A DNA stretch of 64,000 nt, from the NCBI RefSeq assembly GCF_945952055.1, contig NZ_CAMFHB010000002.1:62001-126000 (forward strand). Reading direction: 5' to 3'. Position 1 is the stretch's first letter, and the number at the start of each line of letters is the position of its first letter. The notes below the pieces were generated by a model. The model ran no database searches, was not told where the DNA came from, and worked only from the letters and a program-made list of their open reading frames with translations. Below are positions 24,335-32,861 of the stretch, one piece after another. The stretch comes from an uncultured Alsobacter sp. (GTDB lineage: Bacteria; Pseudomonadota; Alphaproteobacteria; Rhizobiales; Beijerinckiaceae). Both the position numbers and the translations under genes were made by a program.

Positions 24335-25930
24335 ATGAACGCGAAGCTTCGTCATGCCGTGTTGGCCGCCGTGCTGCTGGGGACGACCCCGGCGATGGCC
24401 GCGACCCTGAAATACGGCGGCACCACGCCGCCGCTGACCATGGACCCGCATGCCACGAACGACTTCGTGACCGCGGCCCTCGTCCGGCAGAGCTACGACA
24501 GCCTGGTCGGGCTCGCCAACGACATGGCGCTGGAGCCGGGCATCGCGACCGAGTGGACGTCGCAGGACCCGACGACCTGGCGCTTCAAGATCCGCCAGGG
24601 CGTGACCTTCCACGACGGCTCGGCCCTGAAGGCCGAGGACGTCGCCTTCTCGATCATGCGGCAGAAGGAGGCGCCCCTCTACAAGGCCCTCTATGGCGGC
24701 ATCAAGGAGGCCAAGGTCGTCGACGCGACCACGGTCGACGTGATCTCGGCCGCGCCGGACCCGATCCTGCCGCGCAAGATGGTGCGCCTCTTCATCATGT
24801 CGCAGGCCTGGGCGGCCAAGAACGGCGTGGAAAAGGTGCCGGACCTCGGCGCCCAGGGCACCGAGGCCTACACGCTGCGCCACGCCAACGGCACGGGTCC
24901 GATGAAGCTGGTGCTGCAGGAGCCCGGCCAGAAGACCGTGTTCGAGAAGAACGCAGCCTATTGGGCGCCGTTCAAGGGCAACGTCGACAGCGCGACCTAC
25001 ACCCCGATCGGATCGGCGCCGACGCGCGTCTCGGCCTTGCTGTCCAAGGAGCTTGACCTCATCGCCGACCTGCCGCTGCAGGACATCGAGCGCGTGAAGG
25101 GCACGCAGGGCTACACCGTGGTGCAGGCCCCGCAGCAGCTCTTCATGGAGCTGGAGATGGACGGCACGCGCGACGTCGCCCTCGACGTCTTCGACAAGGC
25201 CGGCCAGCCTCTGAAGGCCAACCCGCTGAAGGACGTGCGCGTGCGCCAGGCCTTCGCCCACGCCATCGACGCCAAGCTCATCGTCGACCGCGTCATGCGG
25301 GGCAACGCCAAGGTGGTCGGCACCGCCACGGCGGCGGGCTTCGGCGGCTACCAGGCCGACCTCGACGTGCGCTGGCCGACCGACATCGAGAAGTCCAAGC
25401 AGCTCCTGAAGGAAGCAGGCTATCCGGACGGCTTCGGCATCCAGCTGAACTGCCCGCTCGAGCGCTACATCAACACCGACGAGATCTGCCGCGCCGTCGC
25501 CAGCATGCTGGCGCGCGTCGGCGTCGACGTGCGCGTGAAGGGCAGCCCGTGGCCGGAGTTCGCCCGCATGCTGGTGAACGGCCCGAACTCGAGCTTCCAC
25601 CTCATCGGCGCCGCCGGCAATTCGGGCGACACGCAGGACACCTTCATCGCGGTCATGGCGACCCGCGGCAAGGAGCCCGGCTGGGGCTCGACGAACTGGG
25701 CGATGTGGACGAACCCCGAGTTCGACGCGGTGGCGAAGGAGCTGACCCAGACCTTCGACCCGGCCAAGCGCACCGAGCTCTACCGCAAGGGGCTCAGCAT
25801 CGGCCGCGACAAGGTGCATGCCGTGTACCTGCACCAGCCCGTGCTCTCCTGGGGCATGAAGTCCAACGTCATCATGCCGCCGCGGGCCGACAGCGCGGTG
25901 ATGCTGAAGGACGTCGTCGTCAACCCGTGA
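24335..25930 (+). CDS. Peptide ABC transporter substrate-binding protein, family 5
   Basis: This 531-residue periplasmic protein has a Sec signal peptide (MNAKLRHAVLAAVLLGTTPA, cleavage near AMA-ATLKYG). The SBP family 5 core includes RQSYDSLVGLANDM, PTTWRFKIRQGVTFHDGS and YINTDEICRAVASMLARVGVDV. The start chosen has GAAGGGGGA upstream; an earlier ATG exists but would lengthen the leader. It heads the plus arm of the peptide transporter and is separated from the permeases by a 230-bp gap with a family A palindrome, so the permeases may be less expressed. Ligand may be a di- or oligopeptide or another amine. Confidence 0.92.
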   Translation: MNAKLRHAVLAAVLLGTTPAMAATLKYGGTTPPLTMDPHATNDFVTAALVRQSYDSLVGLANDMALEPGIATEWTSQDPTTWRFKIRQGVTFHDGSALKAEDVAFSIMRQKEAPLYKALYGGIKEAKVVDATTVDVISAAPDPILPRKMVRLFIMSQAWAAKNGVEKVPDLGAQGTEAYTLRHANGTGPMKLVLQEPGQKTVFEKNAAYWAPFKGNVDSATYTPIGSAPTRVSALLSKELDLIADLPLQDIERVKGTQGYTVVQAPQQLFMELEMDGTRDVALDVFDKAGQPLKANPLKDVRVRQAFAHAIDAKLIVDRVMRGNAKVVGTATAAGFGGYQADLDVRWPTDIEKSKQLLKEAGYPDGFGIQLNCPLERYINTDEICRAVASMLARVGVDVRVKGSPWPEFARMLVNGPNSSFHLIGAAGNSGDTQDTFIAVMATRGKEPGWGSTNWAMWTNPEFDAVAKELTQTFDPAKRTELYRKGLSIGRDKVHAVYLHQPVLSWGMKSNVIMPPRADSAVMLKDVVVNP

Positions 25931-25992
25931 TGGTGGGCGGCTGGCTGGATGGTGACGACTGCCGTGCCTTCCAGCTTGCACCATCTCTCCAC

Positions 25993-26082
25993 CGTCATGG
26001 CCGGGCTTGGCCCGGCCACCCACGACTTGAGCATGGCCCCGGCAAAGTCGTGGATGCCCGGGCCGAGCCCGGGCAGGACGGC
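25993..26082. repeat. Family A intergenic palindrome, copy 3
   Basis: The copy begins CGTCATGGCCGGGCTTGGCC and ends with GGGCAGGACGGC. Unlike copies 1, 2 and 4 it is inside an operon, between the peptide-binding protein gene and its permease genes. The rest of the gap 25931-26160 holds no recognisable site except this repeat. Confidence 0.85.
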
Positions 26083-26160
26083 TGAAAGAGTGGCGCGAAC
26101 CTCGGGCCGGCGAGGTGCCGGAGACACTCACGGCAATCGTGGAGCAGGCGACCTCACCCC

Positions 26161-27144
26161 ATGATCGCGTTCCTGCTGAACCGCATTCTTCACGCCGCGC
26201 TGGTGATGTTCGTCATCAGCGTGCTGGCCTTCGTGCTCGGCGACGTGATCGGCGATCCCGTGGCGAGCATCCTGGGCCTGGAGGCGGCGCCGGCGGACCG
26301 GGCCGCGCTGCGGCTGCGGCTCCACCTCGACGAGCCGGTGCTGGTTCGCTACGGCTACTATGTCGGGCGCTTCCTGCACGGTGACCTCGGCTCCTCCTAC
26401 GGCTTCCAGCGCCCCATCGTCGATCTGCTCGCCGAGCGCATTCCCGCGACCATGGAGCTCGCGCTGGCGGCGCTGGCGCTGTCGCTCGCCGTCGGCGTGC
26501 CGCTTGGCGTGCTCGCCGCCGCCCATCGCCGCAGCAGGATCATGGGCGCGCTGATGTCGTTCTCGGTCATCGGCGTGTCCCTGCCCTCCTTCCTCGTCGG
26601 CATCCTGCTCATCGTCGTGTTTTCGCTCTGGCTCGGGTGGCTGCCGTCCTTCGGGCGCGGCGAGACGGTGAAGATCGGCTTCTGGACGACGGGCTATCTC
26701 ACCGCCTCGGGCCTGAAGTCGCTGGTCATGCCGGCGCTGAGCCTCGCCATCGGACAGATCGCCTTGGTGGCGCGGCTCTCCCGCGCGGAGATGCTGGGCG
26801 TGCTGCAGACCGACTACATCAAGTTCGCCCGCGCACGCGGCCTCTCCGACCGGGCCGTCAACTTCTCGCACGCGCTGCGCAACACGCTGATCCCGATCAT
26901 CACGGTGAGCGGCATCCAGCTCGGCTATCTCGTGGCCTTCGCCATCGTGGTCGAGCAGGTGTTCCAGTGGCCCGGCATGGGCCTCCTGTTCCTGCAGGCG
27001 CTCGCGCAGACCGACCTGCCGCTGATCAGCGCCTTCCTGCTGGTGGCCGGGCTCTTCTTCGTCACCATCAACCTTATCGTCGACCTGCTCTACGCCGCGG
27101 CCGACCCGCGGCTGCGCATCAAGACGCTGGCGGGGCGCGGATGA
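26161..27144 (+). CDS. Peptide ABC transporter permease, DppB type
   Basis: This 327-residue permease begins with the membrane segment MIAFLLNRILHAALVMFVIS and has the family pattern VIGDPVASILG, then LALAALALSLAVGVPLGVLA, a SFLVGILLIVVFS segment and the coupling loop DYIKFARARGLSDRAVNFSHALRN. It ends YAAADPRLRIKTLAGRG. The stop overlaps the DppC-type start (ATGA). The ribosome site before the ATG is weak. Confidence 0.93.
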   Translation: MIAFLLNRILHAALVMFVISVLAFVLGDVIGDPVASILGLEAAPADRAALRLRLHLDEPVLVRYGYYVGRFLHGDLGSSYGFQRPIVDLLAERIPATMELALAALALSLAVGVPLGVLAAAHRRSRIMGALMSFSVIGVSLPSFLVGILLIVVFSLWLGWLPSFGRGETVKIGFWTTGYLTASGLKSLVMPALSLAIGQIALVARLSRAEMLGVLQTDYIKFARARGLSDRAVNFSHALRNTLIPIITVSGIQLGYLVAFAIVVEQVFQWPGMGLLFLQALAQTDLPLISAFLLVAGLFFVTINLIVDLLYAAADPRLRIKTLAGRG

Positions 27145-28043
27145 CGGGTCGTCGCTTTCCCCTGCTCCGGCAGCTCGCCGCCTCGCCGACGGCCGCCGTC
27201 GCGGCGTTGCTGCTCGCCCTCCTCGTCGCCGCGGCGCTGCTCGCGCCCTGGCTGGCGCGCAACAACCCCTACGATCTCGCCAGCCTCGACCTGCTCGACA
27301 GCCACCTGCCGCCGGCTTTCCTGAAGGACGGCGACCCGCGCTTCTGGCTGGGCACCGACAGCCAGGGCGCCGACGTGCTGGCGCTCATCCTCTACGGCCT
27401 GCGCGTCTCGCTGATGGTGGGGCTCCTGGCCGTGACCATCTCGGCCTGCCTCGGGACCATCGCCGGGCTCGTGAGCGGCTATCTCGGGGGCTGGCTCGAC
27501 ACCATCGTGATGCGCGTCGCCGACATCCAGTTCACCTTCCCGGCGATGCTGCTCGCCCTGCTTATCGGCGGCGTGACCAGGGCCCTGCTGCCCAACGAGC
27601 TGCGCGCGTCGCTCGCCTTGCCCATCGTCATCGTGGCGCTCGGCATCTCGCACTGGCCGCATTTCGCCAGGCTCGTGCGCGGCGCGGTGCTCGTGGAGAA
27701 GCAGAAGGACTACGTGGCGGCCGCGCGCCTCGCCGGACACGGGCGAATCGTGACCATGGCGTCGCAGATCCTGCCCAACGTGCTGAACCCGATCTTCGTG
27801 CTGGCCACGCTCGACATCGCCTTCGCCATCATGTCGGAGGCCACCCTCTCGTTCCTCGGTTTCGGCGTGCCGCCGACGCAACCCTCGCTGGGCACCTTGA
27901 TCAAGACGGGCTACGGCTATCTCTTCTCCGGCGAATGGTGGGTGGTGCTTTTCCCGGGCCTCACCCTCGTCGTCCTGCTGGTGTGCGTGAACCTGGTCGG
28001 CGACCGGGTGCGCGACTGGCTCGACCCGAAACTGCGTTCATGA
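27141..28043 (+). CDS. Peptide ABC transporter permease, DppC type
   Basis: This 300-residue permease has an N-terminal hydrophobic segment (AAVAALLLALLVAAALLAPW), the LGTDSQGADVLALILYGLRVSLMVG segment and the coupling loop KDYVAAARLAGHGRIVTMASQILPNVLN. The start codon lies in ATGA overlap with the DppB-type gene. The C-terminus NLVGDRVRDWLDPKLRS is typical of the family. It forms a heterodimer with the DppB-type permease in the inner membrane. Confidence 0.93.
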   Translation: MTGRRFPLLRQLAASPTAAVAALLLALLVAAALLAPWLARNNPYDLASLDLLDSHLPPAFLKDGDPRFWLGTDSQGADVLALILYGLRVSLMVGLLAVTISACLGTIAGLVSGYLGGWLDTIVMRVADIQFTFPAMLLALLIGGVTRALLPNELRASLALPIVIVALGISHWPHFARLVRGAVLVEKQKDYVAAARLAGHGRIVTMASQILPNVLNPIFVLATLDIAFAIMSEATLSFLGFGVPPTQPSLGTLIKTGYGYLFSGEWWVVLFPGLTLVVLLVCVNLVGDRVRDWLDPKLRS

Positions 28044-28077
28044 CCCGTCCAGGCCTGCCCTCCTCAGGATCCGCGCC

Positions 28078-28788
28078 ATGCTGAAAAGCGCCGCCACGGC
28101 CCTCCCCGGTCTCTCGATCGAGCCGGTCGCCTCGCGCTCGACGGTGCAGGACGGCGTCTACCAACGCCTCAGCGAGGCGCTGATGAACGGCCGCCTCGAC
28201 CCCGGCCAGCAGCTCACCATCGCCTCCATCGCCGAGATGTGCGGCACCAGCCACATGCCCGTGCGCGAGGCGCTGCGCCGCCTGGCCGCCGAGGGCGCGC
28301 TGGAGGTGGCCTCCACCGGCTCCGCCCACGTGCCCGCCGCCTCGCGCGGCCGCCTCGACGACCTGTGCGAGGCCCGAATCATCAACGAGGGCGCGGCCGG
28401 GGCGAAGGCCGCGGCCAATGCCAGCCCGGCGATGATCCGCCGGCTCGAGAGCATCATGGCCGACTACTTCGAGGCCGCCCGCGAGCACGATCTCGGCGGC
28501 ATGACGACCCGCAACCAGGAATTCCACTTCACCATCTACCGGGCGGCCAACTCACCGGTCCTGATGCGCGTGATCGAGACGCTGTGGTTGCAGTTCGGCC
28601 CGTTCCTGCGCCTGCTGACCCGCCACGTCGAACCCAAGGCCCGGCCCCTGGAGCGCGACAGCTACACGACCCACCACTACGACATCCTGGACGCGCTGCG
28701 CCGCGGCGATGCCAAAGCCGTGAGCAAGGGAATCGGCGCCGACATCAAGGCCACGCGGGATCTGCTGCGGAGACTGTGCGAGGGGTGA
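28078..28788 (+). CDS. GntR-family regulator, FCD type
   Basis: This 236-residue protein has a winged helix at about residues 22-85 (SRSTVQDGVYQRLSEALMNG, then HMPVREALRRLAAEGALEV) and an FCD effector domain with the metal histidines in NQEFHFTIY and THHYDILDAL. It follows the permease by 34 bp, so it is probably co-transcribed with the plus arm. It likely represses the peptide transporter through the TTGATCAAATGATCG site at 24275 and the amidohydrolase operon via its twin at 43024. The binding is inferred from site conservation and is not shown. Confidence 0.9.
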   Translation: MLKSAATALPGLSIEPVASRSTVQDGVYQRLSEALMNGRLDPGQQLTIASIAEMCGTSHMPVREALRRLAAEGALEVASTGSAHVPAASRGRLDDLCEARIINEGAAGAKAAANASPAMIRRLESIMADYFEAAREHDLGGMTTRNQEFHFTIYRAANSPVLMRVIETLWLQFGPFLRLLTRHVEPKARPLERDSYTTHHYDILDALRRGDAKAVSKGIGADIKATRDLLRRLCEG

Positions 28789-28860
28789 GAGTGCGACCGC
28801 TCCGCGAGTTGCTCAGAGCTTGTGGATCTTTCGGCCGTCCATCTAGCACCTCCCTCTCCG

Positions 28861-28950
28861 CGTCATGGCCGGGCTTGGCCCGGCCACCCACGACTTCAGG
28901 ATGGCCCCAGCAAAGTCGTGGATGCCCGGGCCAAGCCCGGGCAGGACGGC
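28861..28950. repeat. Family A intergenic palindrome, copy 4
   Basis: The copy begins CGTCATGGCCGGGCTTGGCC and ends with GGGCAGGACGGC, in the gap after the GntR gene. The preceding words TCCATCTAGCACCTCCCTCT parallel those before copy 1. Together copies 1-4 are the only long repeats shared by separate operons in the left part of the window. Confidence 0.85.
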
Positions 28951-29000
28951 GGAGAGGTGGTCGCGCGATGCAGAAGTCAGATCCAACGCCCTACCGGGGA

Positions 29001-29032
29001 TTGATTCACAAGCTCGCAGGATAAGGGGCATG
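29001..29032. repeat. Short repeat element related to family B
   Basis: The word TTGATTCACAAGCTCGCAGG followed by ATAAGGGGC occurs here. Its close relatives are at 39055-39077 (inverted) and 39223-39250 (same strand, GATTCACAAGCTCTCAGGATG). It is probably a remnant of the family B repeat unit, placed between the GntR gene and the SDR gene. Confidence 0.6.
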
Positions 29033-29081
29033 GTAGGACCGACAACAAGAAGAACCCGCAGAGCGCGTCCAACTGGGCCGT

Positions 29082-29834
29082 CTACCGCCCACCCGACACC
29101 AAGATCTCCGCGCCGACCATGTAGGACGCGCGGGGTGACAGGGTGAAGAGGATGACCTCGGCGAGTTCCTGCGGCTCGGCCGGGCGACCGATGGGGATGG
29201 TCGGGGTGATCCGGGCAATGCGGTCCGGCGGGTTCATCTCGGTCACCGTGAGGCCGGGCGTCACGCAGTTGACGCGTATCCCCAGCCCGGCGACCTCCTT
29301 GGCGAGGCCCGTCGTAAAGCTCGCGATGGCGCCTTTGGATGCGGCGTAGTGGACCCTCTCGCCCGGTGCTCCCAACCGGGCCGCCACCGAGCCGAGGTTG
29401 ACGATGGCTCCGCCCGGCCCGCCGCGGTCTGTCCTCATGCGCCGGACGGCCTCGCGGCTGAACAGCATGGGTCCGAGCACGTTGGTGTCCAGGACCTGCC
29501 GCAATTCCTCGATCGTCATGTCGGCGAGCGGCCTGGGCCCGCCGTCGATGCCGGCGTTGTTGACCAGCCCCGTGACCGGACCGTAGGCCGCCTCCGCTCG
29601 ATCGAACACACGGGCGATGTCGGCCTCGCTGCAGGCCTCCGCCTGGACAGCAAGCGCCTTGCCGCCGCCCCGCGTGATCGCCTGCACCACGCCCTCGGCC
29701 TCGTCCGCGCGGGCCCGATAGGTCAACACGACCTGCCAACCCTCCGAGGCCGCCAGGCGTGCGGTCGCCGCGCCAATGCCGCGGCTCCCGCCGGTGATCA
29801 CGAGGACGCGGGTGCCAGTCATCGGTGTGCTCAT
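29082..29834 (-). CDS. SDR-family dehydrogenase
   Basis: This 250-residue SDR has TGGSRGIGAATARLA near residue 14, NNAGIDGGPRPLADM near residue 92, LGSVAARLG and YAASKGAI, all classical. It resembles the YgfF/glucose dehydrogenase-like branch. Its ATG overlaps the stop of the Gfo/Idh gene by ATGA. It is the last gene of the second sugar operon, so it is most likely a sugar or polyol dehydrogenase. Confidence 0.85.
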   Translation of the reverse strand: MSTPMTGTRVLVITGGSRGIGAATARLAASEGWQVVLTYRARADEAEGVVQAITRGGGKALAVQAEACSEADIARVFDRAEAAYGPVTGLVNNAGIDGGPRPLADMTIEELRQVLDTNVLGPMLFSREAVRRMRTDRGGPGGAIVNLGSVAARLGAPGERVHYAASKGAIASFTTGLAKEVAGLGIRVNCVTPGLTVTEMNPPDRIARITPTIPIGRPAEPQELAEVILFTLSPRASYMVGAEILVSGGR

Positions 29835-30829
29835 GACGGGATGCCTTGCGTGAAGCGCAGGAGCGTCTCCTGCACCAGGGTGTCGTGGTCGAGGCTCCGC
29901 TCGGCCGGTTTACGCCCGGACAGAACCTCGACGATGTCGCGCAATTCGCAATCGTAGAGGTCCTGCCGGCTCTGCTGCGGAACCGGCACGACGTTGACGC
30001 CGGCGTCGAAGCCGGCGGCGGCCTGAGACAGGCACAGGCGGATCGGACCGGAGGGCTCGAAGGGCTCCAGGATCGCCGAACCGCGGCTGCCATACACCTC
30101 GAAACGCCGCGCCATGGGAGGCGCCTCCATGGCCGAGATGTCGATGATAGCCAGCGCCTTTGGAAATTCCAGGACGCCCAGCGTGTTGTCGTCGAACCCC
30201 TCCACCGGGGCTCCGTGCCGGCCGAAGAAGCTCGTCACCTTGTCGGGGCGGCCGAGGATCGTGACGACCTGGTCCAGCATGTGGCCGGCGAGATCGTAGA
30301 AGATGCCGCCGCGGTGGCGCGCAATGACGGCGCGGGCCGCGAGATCGAGTGACGTGGACATGTGCGCGCGCACCGAGAACACGTCGCCCAGGACCCCGGC
30401 CGAGACCCAGTCCTGGATGCGCCGAAAGCCCTCGTGGTAGCGGAACATGTAGCCCATCTGGAGCAACGTGCCGCGGTTGCGTACCTGCGCCGCGACCTCC
30501 TGCCAGAGCGGCCAGTCATCGCCGGCGGGCTTGTCATACCAGACGTGCTTGCCCGCCCTTACGAGGGCGGCAGTCTGGGCCAGGCTCTGGTCGTTGCGCG
30601 CCTCGGAGGCGACGAGCGTGATGGACCGGTCCTCCATAACCTCGCTCGCGCTCTCCAGCCAGCGCACGCCCGCATACGCTCCGAGGGTTCCCTCGAGCAA
30701 CCGGCGCCTCTCCAGATCGGGCTCGTAGAGCCCCACGAACTCGACGTCTGGGTTGGATCGCAGCGAGATGAGCTTGCCGTCGGCATGCCCATGGCCGGTC
30801 CCGAACTGCGCCGCGCGCTGCCTGCTCAC
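29831..30829 (-). CDS. Gfo/Idh/MocA-family sugar dehydrogenase
   Basis: This 332-residue oxidoreductase has the N-terminal NAD fold (AQFGTGHGHADGKLISLRSN), the VWYDKPAGDDW segment where the catalytic Lys resides, and FRYHEGFRRIQDWV in the C-terminal sheet. Its start is a GTG in GTGA overlap with the stop of the preceding dehydrogenase gene; an upstream in-frame extension overlaps that gene and is rejected. It works in the sugar operon, probably oxidising or epimerising a sugar or inositol-like compound with NAD(P). Confidence 0.85.
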   Translation of the reverse strand: MSRQRAAQFGTGHGHADGKLISLRSNPDVEFVGLYEPDLERRRLLEGTLGAYAGVRWLESASEVMEDRSITLVASEARNDQSLAQTAALVRAGKHVWYDKPAGDDWPLWQEVAAQVRNRGTLLQMGYMFRYHEGFRRIQDWVSAGVLGDVFSVRAHMSTSLDLAARAVIARHRGGIFYDLAGHMLDQVVTILGRPDKVTSFFGRHGAPVEGFDDNTLGVLEFPKALAIIDISAMEAPPMARRFEVYGSRGSAILEPFEPSGPIRLCLSQAAAGFDAGVNVVPVPQQSRQDLYDCELRDIVEVLSGRKPAERSLDHDTLVQETLLRFTQGIPS

Positions 30830-31962
30830 GGCTTGGTCTCCGCGGGCTGCTCGTGGCCCCACAGCTTCTCGCCCCGCAACAGAAAGGCGCGGATGTCGTA
30901 GGCCCCCGGCCGCTGCGGCGCGAGATGCCCGGATTCCACCATCAGATCGAGCGGGTTGATGCGCGTCTGCATCGGCATGATCACGCGCTCGTGGCAGCGC
31001 GCCGACTCGTAGATGCCGTGGATCATCTCCAGGGCCTTGTAGCCGTTCTCGGCGCGCCCGCGATGGGTTTGCGCCGCTCCCGTCACCCAGTCTGCGAGTT
31101 CGTCGGCCTGGGCGGCTCCCCCTTCCAGCCACTCGAAGCGCTCGCCTTCCGCCTCGACCTTGAAGAACTTCCCGTCAGGGCGGGTGGATTGCCAGCGTCC
31201 GCCGGTGTCCGCGTTGAGCAGCAGCACCTCCTCGGTCGTGAGGTTGATCATCCCCTGCGAGCCGATGATGTTGGCGCCCTGGTACAGCGGCGCGCCGACG
31301 TCGGAGAGGATCAGGGCTCGGGCTCCGCCCTCGAACTCGAAGACCGCGATGGCGGAGTCCTCGATGCGCGTCGTGCGCTCGAGGCGATCGGACTTGCGCT
31401 CGACATTGCCCATCACCCAGCGGCAGTCCACGTCTCCTAGGAGATAGCGGAACATGTCGGTCTGGTGCGACGAGTAGTTGGGCAATCCCTGACCCGCGAA
31501 GCACTGCATGAGGTTCACCTGCCCGATGGCTCCGCGCGCGATGAGGTCGCGGGCCATCGTATAGGCGGGCAGGAAGCGCCGCTGATGGCCGATGACGAGC
31601 TTCACCCCGTTGCGCTGGCAGGCCACCAGCATGGCGTCGGCATGGCCCAGGGTGTCGGCCATCGGCTTCTCGCACAGGATCGCCTTGGGCCGGCGCGCGG
31701 CAGCCGCGACGGTCCACGGCGCATGGTCCGCATGCCACGTGCACACCGACACGACGTCGAGGCGCTCCGTGTCGAGCATCCTGCGGGCATCGGTGTAATG
31801 GGTGGACTTGATGCCGTTGCGCGCGTCCATGGCCTCCATGGCGCTTTCGTCCAGGTCGGCGAGGGCAGAAACCTCGAAGCGCCCGCAGTTCAGGTAGCCC
31901 GCGATGTGGTGCTGGGCCATCGAGCCGCAGCCGATGACGCCGACGCGCAGTTTCTCAGACAA
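30826..31962 (-). CDS. Gfo/Idh/MocA-family sugar dehydrogenase
   Basis: This 378-residue oxidoreductase has GVIGCGSMAQHHIAGYL near residue 10, CEKPMADTLGHAD (catalytic Lys) and NYSSHQTDMFRYLLGD. The start is TTG at 31962, with GGAGACG upstream, which agrees with the family's usual MSEKLRVGVIG beginning. It overlaps the next dehydrogenase gene (GTGA). Two neighbouring enzymes of the same family suggest successive oxidation of one substrate or of its epimers. It may be specific for a myo-inositol-like or sugar substrate. Confidence 0.85.
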   Translation of the reverse strand: MSEKLRVGVIGCGSMAQHHIAGYLNCGRFEVSALADLDESAMEAMDARNGIKSTHYTDARRMLDTERLDVVSVCTWHADHAPWTVAAAARRPKAILCEKPMADTLGHADAMLVACQRNGVKLVIGHQRRFLPAYTMARDLIARGAIGQVNLMQCFAGQGLPNYSSHQTDMFRYLLGDVDCRWVMGNVERKSDRLERTTRIEDSAIAVFEFEGGARALILSDVGAPLYQGANIIGSQGMINLTTEEVLLLNADTGGRWQSTRPDGKFFKVEAEGERFEWLEGGAAQADELADWVTGAAQTHRGRAENGYKALEMIHGIYESARCHERVIMPMQTRINPLDLMVESGHLAPQRPGAYDIRAFLLRGEKLWGHEQPAETKP

Positions 31963-32006
31963 GGGTCGTCTCCGTTGACGGTGTGAGTGGAAGGTTTCGC
32001 TGGCGG

Positions 32007-32861
32007 CTATCCCTTGACCGCGCCGATGGTCAGGCCCCCGGCGAGGTGCTTCTGCACCACGAGCGAGAGCGCGAGGATCGGCAGGGTGATCACGGTGGCC
32101 GCGGCGGTCAGTCCGCCCCAGTTCACGTCCTCGAAGGACACGAAGCTGTAGACGGCCATCGGCAGCGTCACGGTGTTCTTGCCGCCCAGGATCAGGGCGA
32201 AGATGAAGTTGTTCCACGACGCGATGAAGCCCAGGATCGTCGCGGCGACGATGCCGGGCTTGCTCAGGGGAAGCACGATGCGGAGGAAGATGCCGGCGCG
32301 GGTGCACCCGTCGATCAGCGCCGCTTCCTCGAGTTCGCGGGGGATATCCTCGAAGAAGCCGACCATGATCCAGATCACCAGGGGGAGCACCACGATGATG
32401 TGGGCGAGCGCCACGCCCCACAGCGTGTTGATGAGGCCGAGCTGCCGGTAGATGACGAACAGCGGCACGAGATAGACGATCCCCGGCAGGATCTTAACGA
32501 CCAGGATCGTCAGTCCGAGCTTGGTCTGGCGGTAGCGCGCCATGCTGTAGGCGGCAGGAAGGCCCAGCAGCAGGCTGACGCCGACGGCCGACACCGCCAC
32601 GATCGTGCTGTTGACCATGTACTGGAAGAAGGGATTGTTGGCGAAGACGTCGATGTAGTTCTTGATCGTCGGCGCGAAAACCCAGAGCGGCGGGTAGGCC
32701 ATGGCCTGAACGTTGGTCTTCAGCGAGGTCAGGACCATCCACGCGAGCGGAAACAGGAAGAACAGCAGCAAGGCCGCCAGGCACCCGTAGAAGAGGGCCG
32801 CATCCGCGACGCGGCCTGCCCGTGATCCATAGTACACGGGTGCGTTCGGCATCTCGGCCAT
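32007..32861 (-). CDS. Sugar ABC transporter permease, MalG type
   Basis: This 284-residue CUT1 permease starts with MAEMPNAPVYYG; the ATG is in TGATG overlap with the upstream permease stop. Membrane segments start with ALFYGCLAALLLFFLFPLAW. The EAA loop is RELEEAALIDGCTRAGIF. The C-terminus QKHLAGGLTIGAVKG is of MalG type. An alternative GTG start three codons upstream is possible. It forms a heterodimer with the MalF-type permease. Confidence 0.92.
   Translation of the reverse strand: MAEMPNAPVYYGSRAGRVADAALFYGCLAALLLFFLFPLAWMVLTSLKTNVQAMAYPPLWVFAPTIKNYIDVFANNPFFQYMVNSTIVAVSAVGVSLLLGLPAAYSMARYRQTKLGLTILVVKILPGIVYLVPLFVIYRQLGLINTLWGVALAHIIVVLPLVIWIMVGFFEDIPRELEEAALIDGCTRAGIFLRIVLPLSKPGIVAATILGFIASWNNFIFALILGGKNTVTLPMAVYSFVSFEDVNWGGLTAAATVITLPILALSLVVQKHLAGGLTIGAVKG

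Noticed and set aside
24308-26131. Minus-strand frame of 607 codons opposite the peptide-binding protein gene
   Set aside because: It is antisense to an SBP family 5 gene with signal peptide, and it runs into the family A repeat. No domain is seen.
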